From Vibrio maritimus (lineage in GTDB: Bacteria; Pseudomonadota; Gammaproteobacteria; Enterobacterales; Vibrionaceae), in contig NZ_CP090439.1 in assembly GCF_021441885.1 (NCBI RefSeq), forward strand, positions 682,001-746,000: DNA of 64,000 nucleotides. The letters are read 5' to 3'. The translations under genes were made by a program, and so were the position numbers. A model generated the notes under the pieces. It made no database searches. It was not told the origin of the DNA and was given only the letters and a program-made list of their open reading frames with translations. Shown here piece by piece: positions 9,229 to 17,863 of this stretch. The stretch's first letter is position 1, and each line of letters begins with the position of its first letter.

Positions 9229-9332
9229 ACTGATACCTATTCTATAAGACTGCTTAACATCAGAAGGAATTTAAAAAGGGATAACGAAAAGGGGGCCCTT
9301 TTGATGTTGAATTAATAATGTATTTAAAGGGT

Positions 9333-9391
9333 GCACGCCCCCACTTTTACAAGCCAATGGTAAAAGCCAGAAAAGTGACTACGGGGCGTGC
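9333..9391 (-). ncRNA. Conserved long hairpin between ahpC and ahpF
   Basis: GCACGCCCC (9333-9341) pairs with GGGGCGTGC (9383-9391). Inside, CACTTTT (9342-9348) can pair with AAAAGTG (9371-9377), or CTTTTAC (9344-9350) can pair with GTAAAAG (9360-9366); the two inner stems exclude each other. A hairpin of the same design follows the second ahpC at 17775-17824, there with a clean U tract. Here no U tract follows directly, which fits partial termination or RNA processing that lowers ahpF relative to ahpC. A function as a sensor is only a possibility. Confidence 0.65.
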
Positions 9392-9444
9392 AACACGGAC
9401 ACGAATGTCGTTTATTGCTGCGTTTGGTTAAACTCTACGAGCGT

Positions 9445-10002
9445 TTAGATTTTGCCTACTAGGTCTAGAGATGGTGCTAGTGTCTCTTCACCTTCTTTCC
9501 ATTTCGCTGGGCAAACTTCACCTGGGTTAGCCGCTACGTATTGTGCTGCTTTCACTTTACGCATTAGGTCTTCTGCGTCACGGCCGATACCTTCTGCTGT
9601 GATTTCCATTGCTTGGATAACGCCTTCTGGGTCAACAAGGAACGTCGCGCGGTCTGCTAGACCTTGACCTTCACGCATCACACCGAAGTTGTTAGTGATA
9701 GTGCCTGTTTGGTCGCCAACCATGTAGTAGTTGATTTTGCCGATAGTGTCTGAGCTGTCGTGCCACGCTTTGTGCGTGAAGTGCGTGTCTGTTGATACTG
9801 AGTAAACCTCAACACCGCGCTCTTGAAGCTCTGCATAGTGGTCTGCAAGGTCGCCAAGCTCTGTTGGGCAAACGAATGTGAAATCAGCTGGGTAGAAGAA
9901 GAATACTGCCCATTTGCCTTTCACGTCTTGCTCTGTGATTTCTACAAAGTCGCCCTGTTTGAATGCTGTTGCTGAAAATGGCTTGATAGTGGTGTTAATC
10001 AT
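9445..10002 (-). CDS. ahpC: Alkyl hydroperoxide reductase subunit C (copy 1)
   Basis: Typical 2-Cys peroxiredoxin, 185 aa, that reduces hydrogen peroxide and organic hydroperoxides and is recycled by AhpF. The peroxidatic cysteine lies in FTFVCPTELGD (Cys45) and the resolving one in GEVCPAKWK (Cys164). The start at 10002 is preceded by GAGAG and matches the usual MINTTIKPF N-terminus; the longer frame to 10071 runs into the promoter. The protein is identical to the copy at 17864-18421 except for Asp18 here versus Glu18 there. An OxyR-type site lies upstream. Confidence 0.97.
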   Translation of the reverse strand: MINTTIKPFSATAFKQGDFVEITEQDVKGKWAVFFFYPADFTFVCPTELGDLADHYAELQERGVEVYSVSTDTHFTHKAWHDSSDTIGKINYYMVGDQTGTITNNFGVMREGQGLADRATFLVDPEGVIQAMEITAEGIGRDAEDLMRKVKAAQYVAANPGEVCPAKWKEGEETLAPSLDLVGKI

Positions 10003-10084
10003 AATTTTTACTCTCTCAAAGTGTCTGTGTTGCGCTGTCCTGCGCCGATGTAGATATATTGCAACAGCCACTTGTTTTTGAAAA

Positions 10085-10121
10085 TTCGTCCTTTCCTATT
10101 CATTTGATAGGAGATTCCTAT
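10085..10121 (-). promoter_or_regulatory. OxyR-type binding site upstream of ahpC copy 1
   Basis: Read on the minus strand the site is ATAG-N7-CTAT-N7-ATAG-N7-CGAA. This is the four-quarter, 11-bp-periodic OxyR pattern with three perfect quarters and a degenerate fourth. It lies about 83 bp before the ahpC start. Oxidised OxyR would bind here and activate ahpC in response to peroxide. Confidence 0.8.
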
Positions 10122-10148
10122 TAAGTTTGTAGGGCTATTCGAGAGCAA

Positions 10149-10179
10149 GAAAAAAGCCGCTTCTTAAAAAGAAGCGGCT
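10149..10179 (-). terminator. Terminator downstream of PL8-type lyase 1
   Basis: AGCCGCTTCTT (10155-10165) pairs with AAGAAGCGGCT (10169-10179) over 11 bp. On the minus strand a run of six or more T follows. It ends the transcript of the lyase gene that stops at 10197 and insulates the ahpC promoter. Confidence 0.88.
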
Positions 10180-10196
10180 AACTTAACACCTTGATA

Positions 10197-13100
10197 TTAC
10201 TGAGCAGGGATGGTCACTGAGGCAGGCATACCGGTATAGAGGTCATGTCTACCTTGATATACCTTGTCTTGCTTGTCTGGCAGTTCGATATTCAATTCCG
10301 ATTGATTGCCGTAACTGTTCACACTCACGCTCTGTCCGGCTTTATCTTCAACCTTACGTCCGTGGGTTTGATAGCTATAACTGCCCGAACGAAGCGGACG
10401 ATTGATGGTAACCTTCAAGGTATTGCGGTCGCCGCGAGTAAAGAAGCGCATGCGTCGGCTGTCGTTTTCTTCCATTGCGTTTCGATCAACATGATGAAGC
10501 GGGTCTTGTGCTGACACTCTCCAGCTATCGCCTTCGCGTTCTAGAAGAATCAAAGCTGGCTTGCTAACAGACACTGTTAGAGGCTCACCATTTTGCACTG
10601 CTACACTCTCACTGCCTGCCTCGCGAAATGCCATCGCAACATACTCTTTGTTCGATGCGCTTGAATAGTAAATCGCATGCGTTGTTGCTGTTGTCTTTGC
10701 GACCAATTGACGCTTAAGTCTGTCTACCAACGCTGGCATCTGTTCAGCTGTCACGTTCGGAATCGCAACATACTGATACGTCGAGCCGTGACCTTCACCG
10801 CTTGGGTGCTGACCATGGTCAATAGCGATATGGAACACAGACTCCGAGTCACCATGGGTGCTGTTGATTGCATCACCACCACGCAGCATTACCGACATTT
10901 CGGCGTTAGCCAGTACCACATAACCCACCTTGTCTTGGTGGAACCACGCACTCTCTTGCACCGACAGGGTGTCATCTAGATAACTGCCCTGCTCTACTGT
11001 TTCTTGTGATGCACCATCGACTTGGTAGGTCAACACTCCATCCCATGACGCTTGGTCAAGAGTGGTGACAATTGAAGCCACCTCCCATCCGTCTCCATTT
11101 TTAGCGCGCATGACTTGGGAGCCAAGTGCCACGGCCATATCATCGATAAACGCGACGGATTTGTTCGCGGTTGCTGAGTTGTACGGCGCTTCACTGTCAT
11201 ATTTGAACGAAGCAAAACCATTGTGGTTATTCGACACTACGCCTGCGAAATGTTTCGGGTTGAAGAGTTTGAAGTCACTCTTCATTGGCAGTTCATCGAC
11301 TCTGAGCTCTTCGGTGAGCCCCGGCAGCGCGTGCCAGTCCCAGCTATCCATAACTTTTGAGTACTCGTCGCCATCGACTAGAACTTGAAGAACGCCACCG
11401 CCATTATGATAACCCACATCCGGCTCAAAGCTCTCTGCGCCCATAGAGCGAGAAGAGTTCATTTTAAACGACATATAGTACGCAGGAGTGCTTTGCCCTG
11501 AATGCCTGTGAACCATGAAGTCACTGTTCCAATACGCGCGGTTGACCGATGCCTCATGCGTATTGTTCTCTAGATTGTTGCGAAAACTGTTTAGCTCGTT
11601 CTCACGTTTAATTTCTGTATCTGAGCTTTTGGCTCGTAATACGGTATTAATGCCGTGTGTCAGTCTCGTTGAACCAAATACAGGTGTTGCCTCAGAAGCG
11701 TGCTTGCGCCCTGCAGTCTGAAAATCGAGGCCACCTCGATAAACAAAATTTGGATAGCTATCGAGTAAGAAGTCTGCCGATTGATCATAAGATTTATTAG
11801 TCAGCTTCCAAGGCGTATCCGCGAGAACGCCTGCCACTTCAAACGGTGTATTTGCCATCCATTCGAAACCATAAGCGAAGAATGCCATGTCTTGACGAAC
11901 ACCGACGTGATGAGAAATGGTGCCATCAGGAAGAATCCCTGATTGACCATACTTAAACGCGTATCTGGCATTGGTCTCAAGCCAAGTTTTTAAATCCACC
12001 AGCGCGCCTTTTGGCGTCCACCCCGGAAGCAGTGAAGTGTTATGCGCAGCAAATGGCGCATAGTCGCCATACCACCAAGGTTGATACGTCAACGGCTGGT
12101 TATAGTCGCTCCAAAGCACGCTCATCATTAGCCAACTTCTCATACGGTGATGACGGTTGGCGTCCGCCCAAGCACCTGGGCTGCGTTTGAGATCTTCAGA
12201 CAAGTAATAGCGATTGTATTCTGGCTGACGCTGGCGGTACGGGATATCAAATGCGATTTGTAGCAGCTCTTGAAAGCTCGCTTTTGCTCTTTTCGCGAGT
12301 GATTCACCATTGGCAATATCTCGATTCATCGCCGGCGACATAACAAAGCCAGCCGCACTGATTGGATCGGTGAAGCGCCACTGGTGGGTACTCATGTTGC
12401 GCATCAACGTTGGCGTATTCGCAAAATCTTTAAGTGGGAAATGCGCGGTATAGCGATTGATCGCCTTGTACAGCGCTCTCATTAATCGCTTACGCTCTGG
12501 CGCCTCACCCTGATAGCCAAACTGATCACTGTAAGTTAAAGCATAAGCGAGAGAGTTGATTTGATTCGCCGCCAACATCAGCTCTTTACCCAGCACTCGT
12601 GGACGAATATCAAGCAGCTCATCTTCGCTATGGGCATGATAGAAGTCCATACCCTCAAACGCACCATCATTGTCGTTCAGCTCTTGGATATAGTCTTCGA
12701 TCTCGTCGTCGGCATAGACAAACAGACCTTGCAGTCGCTTTTCACCCTCCAAGAAAGACATGGCACGCTGATGCAACTGGCTCCACTGTGTTTCACTAAC
12801 GACATGAACAGTTATCGTGCGCGACTCGACCGTGGTTTCACCATCTTTGAGTGCAATGGGTATAGGGTATTGACCCATCGACAGGTCGGCTCGTTCACTC
12901 AGCACTAACTCAGCAAATAGACGGCCTTTGTCATCGCGCTGATTTCTAATCTCAAAAGGAGCGTTCTCACTCCCCAGTATTTCATAGTGAAGCGTGCCGC
13001 TGATATGGCTTGGTTTGTAATTCAATGGATGATTCAAGCGACCATAAACCACATCACCGGCCTTAGCGTTAACATCAATATCGAAGTACTCGTGAGCATA

Positions 13101-13241
13101 GTCGGCAGAAGAAAGCGCTTGTACTTGATTGGACGTAGAGATGCGCTCTTCCAGCATTGCCATAAATGGCAGTTCAGAGGCATAAAGCGGTGGGTTTAAG
13201 GAAAGCAGCATCAGGCATGCTAATCGGGTTTTGTTGAGCAT
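10197..13241 (-). CDS. Secreted polysaccharide lyase, PL8-like (lyase 1)
   Basis: Large exported enzyme, 1014 aa, with a Sec signal peptide ending near SLNPPLYA-S. An N-terminal beta-domain (about residues 45-160) is followed by an alpha/alpha toroid with ANRHHRMRSW and LPDGTISHHVG, and by C-terminal beta-sandwiches with GAESFEPD, the HNGGG segment and WDWHALPGLTEE. This architecture matches chondroitin/hyaluronate-type PL8 lyases. Candidate catalytic groups are the His pair in SHHVG, Arg in GRKHAS and Glu in GAES. The catalytic Tyr expected 7-9 residues after the His is not seen. The product may act on hyaluronan, chondroitin or a related uronate polymer. No sulfatase or GH88 gene is nearby. 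It is divergent from its paralogue. Confidence 0.8.
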   Translation of the reverse strand: MLNKTRLACLMLLSLNPPLYASELPFMAMLEERISTSNQVQALSSADYAHEYFDIDVNAKAGDVVYGRLNHPLNYKPSHISGTLHYEILGSENAPFEIRNQRDDKGRLFAELVLSERADLSMGQYPIPIALKDGETTVESRTITVHVVSETQWSQLHQRAMSFLEGEKRLQGLFVYADDEIEDYIQELNDNDGAFEGMDFYHAHSEDELLDIRPRVLGKELMLAANQINSLAYALTYSDQFGYQGEAPERKRLMRALYKAINRYTAHFPLKDFANTPTLMRNMSTHQWRFTDPISAAGFVMSPAMNRDIANGESLAKRAKASFQELLQIAFDIPYRQRQPEYNRYYLSEDLKRSPGAWADANRHHRMRSWLMMSVLWSDYNQPLTYQPWWYGDYAPFAAHNTSLLPGWTPKGALVDLKTWLETNARYAFKYGQSGILPDGTISHHVGVRQDMAFFAYGFEWMANTPFEVAGVLADTPWKLTNKSYDQSADFLLDSYPNFVYRGGLDFQTAGRKHASEATPVFGSTRLTHGINTVLRAKSSDTEIKRENELNSFRNNLENNTHEASVNRAYWNSDFMVHRHSGQSTPAYYMSFKMNSSRSMGAESFEPDVGYHNGGGVLQVLVDGDEYSKVMDSWDWHALPGLTEELRVDELPMKSDFKLFNPKHFAGVVSNNHNGFASFKYDSEAPYNSATANKSVAFIDDMAVALGSQVMRAKNGDGWEVASIVTTLDQASWDGVLTYQVDGASQETVEQGSYLDDTLSVQESAWFHQDKVGYVVLANAEMSVMLRGGDAINSTHGDSESVFHIAIDHGQHPSGEGHGSTYQYVAIPNVTAEQMPALVDRLKRQLVAKTTATTHAIYYSSASNKEYVAMAFREAGSESVAVQNGEPLTVSVSKPALILLEREGDSWRVSAQDPLHHVDRNAMEENDSRRMRFFTRGDRNTLKVTINRPLRSGSYSYQTHGRKVEDKAGQSVSVNSYGNQSELNIELPDKQDKVYQGRHDLYTGMPASVTIPAQ

Positions 13242-13643
13242 TGAGATTCTCTATTTATGTTGGAACAGGAGCGGAGAATCTAATGGCTCGACGTTATAAA
13301 TTTAAGTCAGGGTTTTGTTATTAAATCAGTCATTTACCTAGGCTATATATACTCAGATCAAGTTAAAGACAGGTTTGAAAATACAATGTTACGAACAAAG
13401 GCTTGGGGATTCATGCCCAGAATACGTCCTCTACCGAATCTGCTCTCAGACATCTAGCGACTCAACTCTTCTGAATGCACCTCTCAGTTTCACAGTCCGA
13501 GACCAATGACACATTCATAACCGCCGCCAATAACTTATCCCGAACTCGCTAATAATAAATTCGCAAATTAGAGACAGCGCTTTTTTAGAAGTGCGTCACA
13601 TTACTACTAGACTTAGTTCTGTGAAAGCAACGGAGTGCCACAA
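13242..13643. promoter_or_regulatory. Divergent promoter region between the two PL8-type lyase genes
   Basis: This 402-bp gap without genes separates two divergent paralogues and must hold both promoters. It is AT-rich near 13300-13400, and an AT-rich stretch with a short inverted element (AATTCGCAAATT) lies near 13558. No regulator gene is adjacent and no operator is clear enough to name. Confidence 0.5.
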
Positions 13644-16571
13644 ATGAAAACCACCATCTTATTGATTCTTAGCTTATTCTGCGCCGCCGTCATCGCGCAG
13701 GATAGTGACATTACTGTCACGGGGGAGACATTCGAAATCCAAGTAGGCAGTAAAAGTGGAGATCGCGTGGTTGGTACCCTTGGCGTGAGCCGCAACGTCA
13801 CAGGTTCCGATTACAGTTTCTCACTGGTCGATAGTGAGGACAGCACCGCCTACCGAATCGACACCGAGCTTGATTACGCAAATCGCCCACGAGGTGTACT
13901 CTACGTCAAAGAGAACAACCAGATCAGCAACGTAAACAACGTTTCGTTGACGGTTTTTCTCAATGACAGCAACGGGCTTGTGGCGACAAAAAACATCACT
14001 GTTCGTCAGGTCAGCGAAACACAGTGGAGCAAGTATCTCTCCCATCTAAAAGAGTTCGTTCTGACAAGCAAAAGAATGTGGGGTGAGCGTTATTACTCTT
14101 CGGATGAAGTCACGACGCTGGTCAAAAGCATTAACGATAGTGAAGGGAAGTTTAATGATTTAAAAGCGTATACCAACAGCCTTAGTGACAATAAATCAAC
14201 TCAAAATGGCAAAGACTTTGAAGAGGCCGTAAACCGCATTGGTGGGCTTGGTTACGCCTACTACAGTGAGAAAAGTGAAGAGCAAAAAGAAGTCCTGCGC
14301 GCTGCTATTGTGAAAGCATTCAATGCTTTTGTAGATCACTTTCCTAGCCAAGGTTTTGCCGACAATCGCAATATGACTCACGCCGATAGAACACACCAAT
14401 GGCGATTCACTGACGCACTATCCTTGCCCTTGGTTTACATCCTTGAAGATACGTTAAAGAAAGAGTTAGCAGGCGATGAGGACGCTAAAAAGTTCAGAAA
14501 AAACGTCAACACACTCTATCAAATTGCCTTCGACCTGCCAGAGACAGACCGAGACCCTGAGCGTTTGCGCTACTTCATCGAAGATGATTTTCCAGCGTCG
14601 ATGGGGACATGGTCTGATGCTAACCGAGGACACAGACTCCGCAGCTGGGCAGTCTACGTTGGTTTGCTCGCAGACTACAACAAACCTATTACCGATGTGG
14701 CGTGGTGGTACACCGATTATGCCCCGCTAAAAGAAAAGGGCAGCACCCTCCTTCCGGGTTGGGAGCCCAGTGGCAGCTTTAGTGATCTCAAAACATGGCT
14801 CGATACCAATAGCCGACGCCCTCATCGATACGGTCAATCGGGTTTACTACCTGATGGTACTCTATCTCATCATGTTGGACATCGACAAGACCTAGCCATG
14901 CTCGCGTACGGATTTGAATGGTACGCAGAGAGTGTCTTTGAAGTGGCAGAGCTATTAAATGGGACGGACTGGGAAATGAGCACGCTTCCTCTGGAAGAAT
15001 CTACTGAAGTAATGCTCTATACCTATAGTGCACTGCTGTTTAAAGATGTACTGGATTTCCAATCATTAGGTCGAACCTTCCTTTCTAGCAATGCCAACAA
15101 GTTCGGTACTAAAAACCTATCCCGTTCTATTGAACACATGGAAAAAGCAAGTGGCGACCGAGCCTTTAAAGGCGATAAAGAACTCGACGCTCTGCACACG
15201 AGCCTTAATGATGAATCACACAAAGCGCCCGGCACGTACGCATTTTGGAATGCGGATATGTTGGTACACCGACGCGTTAATGGTAGTGACGAATGGTACT
15301 CTTCATTCAAAATGCAATCTTCACGAACACGAGGTGCAGAGAGCTTTAACAAAGACCCCGGAATGCACAACGGCTCCGGTATTCTACAAATTAAAGTGAA
15401 CGGCGAAGAGTATGCCGATGCCCGCTACAACTGGGACTGGCATGTTCTACCTGGACTTACCGAAGAGTGGAAAACCGACGCCATTCCGATGCAATCAGCA
15501 GAAAGCAAATTCAACCCTAGTGCGTTTGCAGGCACCTTGAGTGATGGCAACTACGGTATTGCGAGTTTCCATTATGGCAGCGAAAACTCATACACTAGCG
15601 CCACCGCGAAGAAGAGCGCGTTCTTCTTAGATGACATGGTAATTGCTCTCGGTACGGATGTGGCACGCGTTGAACGTGGCAATGACGAAAGCACCTATCT
15701 GCCCATTGTCACTACAATCGACCAGCCAAGATGGCACGACACACTCACCTATTACACCCAAGAAAAGGGCGAGAAAACCGTGGCCTGCTGTATCGTTAAA
15801 GACAGTAAATTCAGCTCGGAGCATCCAACGTGGTTCCATCAGGGAGACGTCGGCTATATCACGATTCCGAAAACGGGTGAGAAACAGCGTCATACCTTGG
15901 TCACGGGGACATCCGTTGTCGATACCATCGATAGCATAGGCACTGAGAGCGTGTTTGTTATTGCCCTCAACCATACGCCTAACCCAACAATCAAAGAAGA
16001 CAGCTACCACTATGTTCTCGTGCCTAATGTCGAGGCGGAAGATATGCCCGGCAAAGTCAAAAGCTACGGAGAAAACGTAACGGTCGTAAACACCAATTCA
16101 GTCCAAGGCGTACACTACAAAGACAGCGCTAAGGAAGTGTATCAGTTGGTGTTCCACAAGGCAGGGAGTGTGACGCTCAGCGGTGCTACGTTTACCGCAT
16201 CACAGCCTATGCTATTGCAACTTGCTAACAATGGCGGCTGGGTAGTCACTGCGCAAAACCCAGAGGCATTCAACAAGCACATTGAGCACGAAGACGATAA
16301 GAATCATAAGTTTGAAGTTGTGCTTAAGGACGGCGCACATACGCTTGATTTTACGACATCACTTAGCCTTCCTACCGGTTCTTATCAGTACAAAACACAA
16401 GGGCTGACTAACGAATTTGTAGACGGCCAAACGGCAACCGTCACTGCTGTTGAAAGTGGCAGCCAAGTAAGCTTTAACATGCCAGACAATGTCGACAAGA
16501 AGGCTTATGAGTACCGCCAAGAGCTCTACTCTGGAATGCCAGCCAGTATTAATCTAGGTGCTTCTAATTGA
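13644..16571 (+). CDS. Secreted polysaccharide lyase, PL8-like (lyase 2)
   Basis: Paralogue of the divergent lyase 1, 975 aa, with a Sec signal peptide (MKTTILLILSLFCAAVIAQ). The start at 13644 is an ATG spaced 8 bp from GGAG; a GTG three codons upstream overlaps that ribosome-binding site. The layout is the same: N-terminal beta-domain, toroid with DANRGHRLRSW and LPDGTLSHHVG, then sandwiches with RGAESFNKDPG and NWDWHVLPGLTEEW. His, Arg (GRTF) and Glu (GAES) are kept, but again no Tyr follows the His at 7-9 residues. A vicinal Cys-Cys lies around 15785-15795. The pair probably degrades the same class of acidic polysaccharide with different product or site preference; that is inference. Confidence 0.8.
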   Translation: MKTTILLILSLFCAAVIAQDSDITVTGETFEIQVGSKSGDRVVGTLGVSRNVTGSDYSFSLVDSEDSTAYRIDTELDYANRPRGVLYVKENNQISNVNNVSLTVFLNDSNGLVATKNITVRQVSETQWSKYLSHLKEFVLTSKRMWGERYYSSDEVTTLVKSINDSEGKFNDLKAYTNSLSDNKSTQNGKDFEEAVNRIGGLGYAYYSEKSEEQKEVLRAAIVKAFNAFVDHFPSQGFADNRNMTHADRTHQWRFTDALSLPLVYILEDTLKKELAGDEDAKKFRKNVNTLYQIAFDLPETDRDPERLRYFIEDDFPASMGTWSDANRGHRLRSWAVYVGLLADYNKPITDVAWWYTDYAPLKEKGSTLLPGWEPSGSFSDLKTWLDTNSRRPHRYGQSGLLPDGTLSHHVGHRQDLAMLAYGFEWYAESVFEVAELLNGTDWEMSTLPLEESTEVMLYTYSALLFKDVLDFQSLGRTFLSSNANKFGTKNLSRSIEHMEKASGDRAFKGDKELDALHTSLNDESHKAPGTYAFWNADMLVHRRVNGSDEWYSSFKMQSSRTRGAESFNKDPGMHNGSGILQIKVNGEEYADARYNWDWHVLPGLTEEWKTDAIPMQSAESKFNPSAFAGTLSDGNYGIASFHYGSENSYTSATAKKSAFFLDDMVIALGTDVARVERGNDESTYLPIVTTIDQPRWHDTLTYYTQEKGEKTVACCIVKDSKFSSEHPTWFHQGDVGYITIPKTGEKQRHTLVTGTSVVDTIDSIGTESVFVIALNHTPNPTIKEDSYHYVLVPNVEAEDMPGKVKSYGENVTVVNTNSVQGVHYKDSAKEVYQLVFHKAGSVTLSGATFTASQPMLLQLANNGGWVVTAQNPEAFNKHIEHEDDKNHKFEVVLKDGAHTLDFTTSLSLPTGSYQYKTQGLTNEFVDGQTATVTAVESGSQVSFNMPDNVDKKAYEYRQELYSGMPASINLGASN

Positions 16572-16591
16572 CCCTCAGAATCGGCTAGAAA

Positions 16592-16628
16592 CAAGAAGGG
16601 AGAGCACTTTTGCTCTCCCTTCTCTTTT
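16592..16628 (+). terminator. Terminator downstream of lyase 2
   Basis: AGAAGGGAGAGC pairs with GCTCTCCCTTCT over 12 bp around a 6-nt loop and is followed by CTTTTTG. It separates convergent lyase 2 and the proX-like gene. Confidence 0.88.
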
Positions 16629-16639
16629 TGCCTAAGTAA

Positions 16640-17641
16640 TTAGTTATCTGAGCCAGTTTCTACTTGTTTGGCACGCCTCGCTTCCTCTAACCACGAATCA
16701 AACAATGCCCTGTTTTTTGTTATCCACGCTTGCATGTAGGCAACGGTATTGTGCTGACCCTTTTCAGCTTTGTGCAGCAAGTGGTTTTCAGCGCTGACTT
16801 CATTGGGCTTCAGTTGAATAATTTCAAACAGGCGATGAACGTCCGGATGAGCCAAAGCCAACTCTTTATTGGCGATAATGCGCTGGCTATTCATCTCAAA
16901 GCCATAGTTTTTGCCATGGGGCAGAGTTGTATCTTTGTTTTCCGGTAGAGCCGAGAAAGGCACCTCTAGCCAGACGCTCTCTTTTTCTGGCTGAAGTTCA
17001 TAGCTAATCCAATGCGGTGTCCAAGTGTAGTAGAGAACCGGTTTACCAGCTCTTTGTTTATCAATCACCGAATCCATCAAAGCATTGTAGTCACCTTGGA
17101 TCTGCTCCACCGTATCAGAAAGTCCATACCTTTTGATTTGATGGTCGATAACTTTGGAACATACCCAATCAGGCTGACACCCGATAAGCTCAGCTTTGCC
17201 ATTACCGTCGTGATCGAACAATTTCGCGATAGCTGGGTCTTTCAATTGATCTATCGAAGACAACTTATGTTTGTCTGCCGTCGCCTTATCAATTTGATAG
17301 CCTTGAGCTGATTGAGGGACATAACTGCCACCGACATAGACTTGCCCATCTTGATCACCACTACTTAGCAATTCTTGATGCGTTGGTAGCCATGCAGCAG
17401 CAAAAAAAGCGCCAGAGTTCGCAGCGACGTATTGATAAGCTTCCGCATATGTCATGGTTTTGGGTGCGTTCAACTCATAGCCGAGCTCTTTAAGGGCATG
17501 CATTACAAGTTCAGTTTGAAAAGACTCTTCTTCTAATGAGGTTTTGATTGGCTGCAACGTTGTTTGGGCAAAGGATGATAGTGGCAATAAAGCGGCTGTG
17601 CTCAGGGCACAAACGACGAGAGGACGAGACTGTTTCGGCAT
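16640..17641 (-). CDS. Glycine betaine/proline-type ABC substrate-binding protein, orphan
   Basis: Periplasmic binding protein of the ProX/OpuAC family, 333 aa, with a Sec signal peptide ending near SSFAQ. Family features are the segment around AELIGCQPDWVC, aromatic residues in YYTWTPHWISYEL that usually form the betaine cage, and the tail AYMQAWITKNRALFDSWLEEAR. The two cysteines in CQPDWVC could form the ProX disulfide. No ProV ATPase or ProW permease gene adjoins it, so it either serves a distant ProVW complex or has another role. A 20-bp palindrome lies upstream. Confidence 0.88.
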   Translation of the reverse strand: MPKQSRPLVVCALSTAALLPLSSFAQTTLQPIKTSLEEESFQTELVMHALKELGYELNAPKTMTYAEAYQYVAANSGAFFAAAWLPTHQELLSSGDQDGQVYVGGSYVPQSAQGYQIDKATADKHKLSSIDQLKDPAIAKLFDHDGNGKAELIGCQPDWVCSKVIDHQIKRYGLSDTVEQIQGDYNALMDSVIDKQRAGKPVLYYTWTPHWISYELQPEKESVWLEVPFSALPENKDTTLPHGKNYGFEMNSQRIIANKELALAHPDVHRLFEIIQLKPNEVSAENHLLHKAEKGQHNTVAYMQAWITKNRALFDSWLEEARRAKQVETGSDN

Positions 17642-17735
17642 GAACTCACTCCATAAGTTTCAATGAATACAGGTTGTTGCTTGGCTTATATGCAACTTAC
17701 AACCCTAACTATAGGAGCGTTCTTTCAAGGATGCG

Positions 17736-17755
17736 TAAATCTCATTTGAGATTTA
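17736..17755. promoter_or_regulatory. 20-bp perfect palindrome upstream of proX-like gene
   Basis: TAAATCTCA and TGAGATTTA flank a central TT. The element lies 95 bp upstream of the proX-like start and about 20 bp from the hairpin of ahpC copy 2. It may be an operator for the proX-like gene. Its AT richness and lack of a T tract make it a poor terminator. Confidence 0.5.
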
Positions 17756-17774
17756 GCCAAAATAAAAAAGGGCT

Positions 17775-17824
17775 GCACACCCCAGACTTCACATGTCAGG
17801 TAGTGAAAATCTTTTGGGGCGTGC
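17775..17824 (-). terminator. Terminator hairpin downstream of ahpC copy 2, same design as 9333-9391
   Basis: GCACACCCC (17775-17783) pairs with GGGGCGTGC (17816-17824) with one G-U pair, and TTCAC (17788-17792) pairs with GTGAA (17803-17807) inside. On the minus strand it is followed by CCCTTTTTTATT, so it should terminate well. The outer stem and its flank (GTTGCACGCCCC) are shared with the hairpin after ahpC copy 1. Confidence 0.8.
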
Positions 17825-17863
17825 AACACGGACTCGTTAATCCGTTTAAATCAAGCTTTGAGC

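Noticed and set aside
10197..13241. Heparinase II/III or alginate lyase PL17 assignment for the large lyases
   Set aside because: The WDW-x-LPG-x-T and GAES segments and the HNGGG turn fit PL8-type C-terminal sandwiches better. The missing Tyr is kept as an open point instead.
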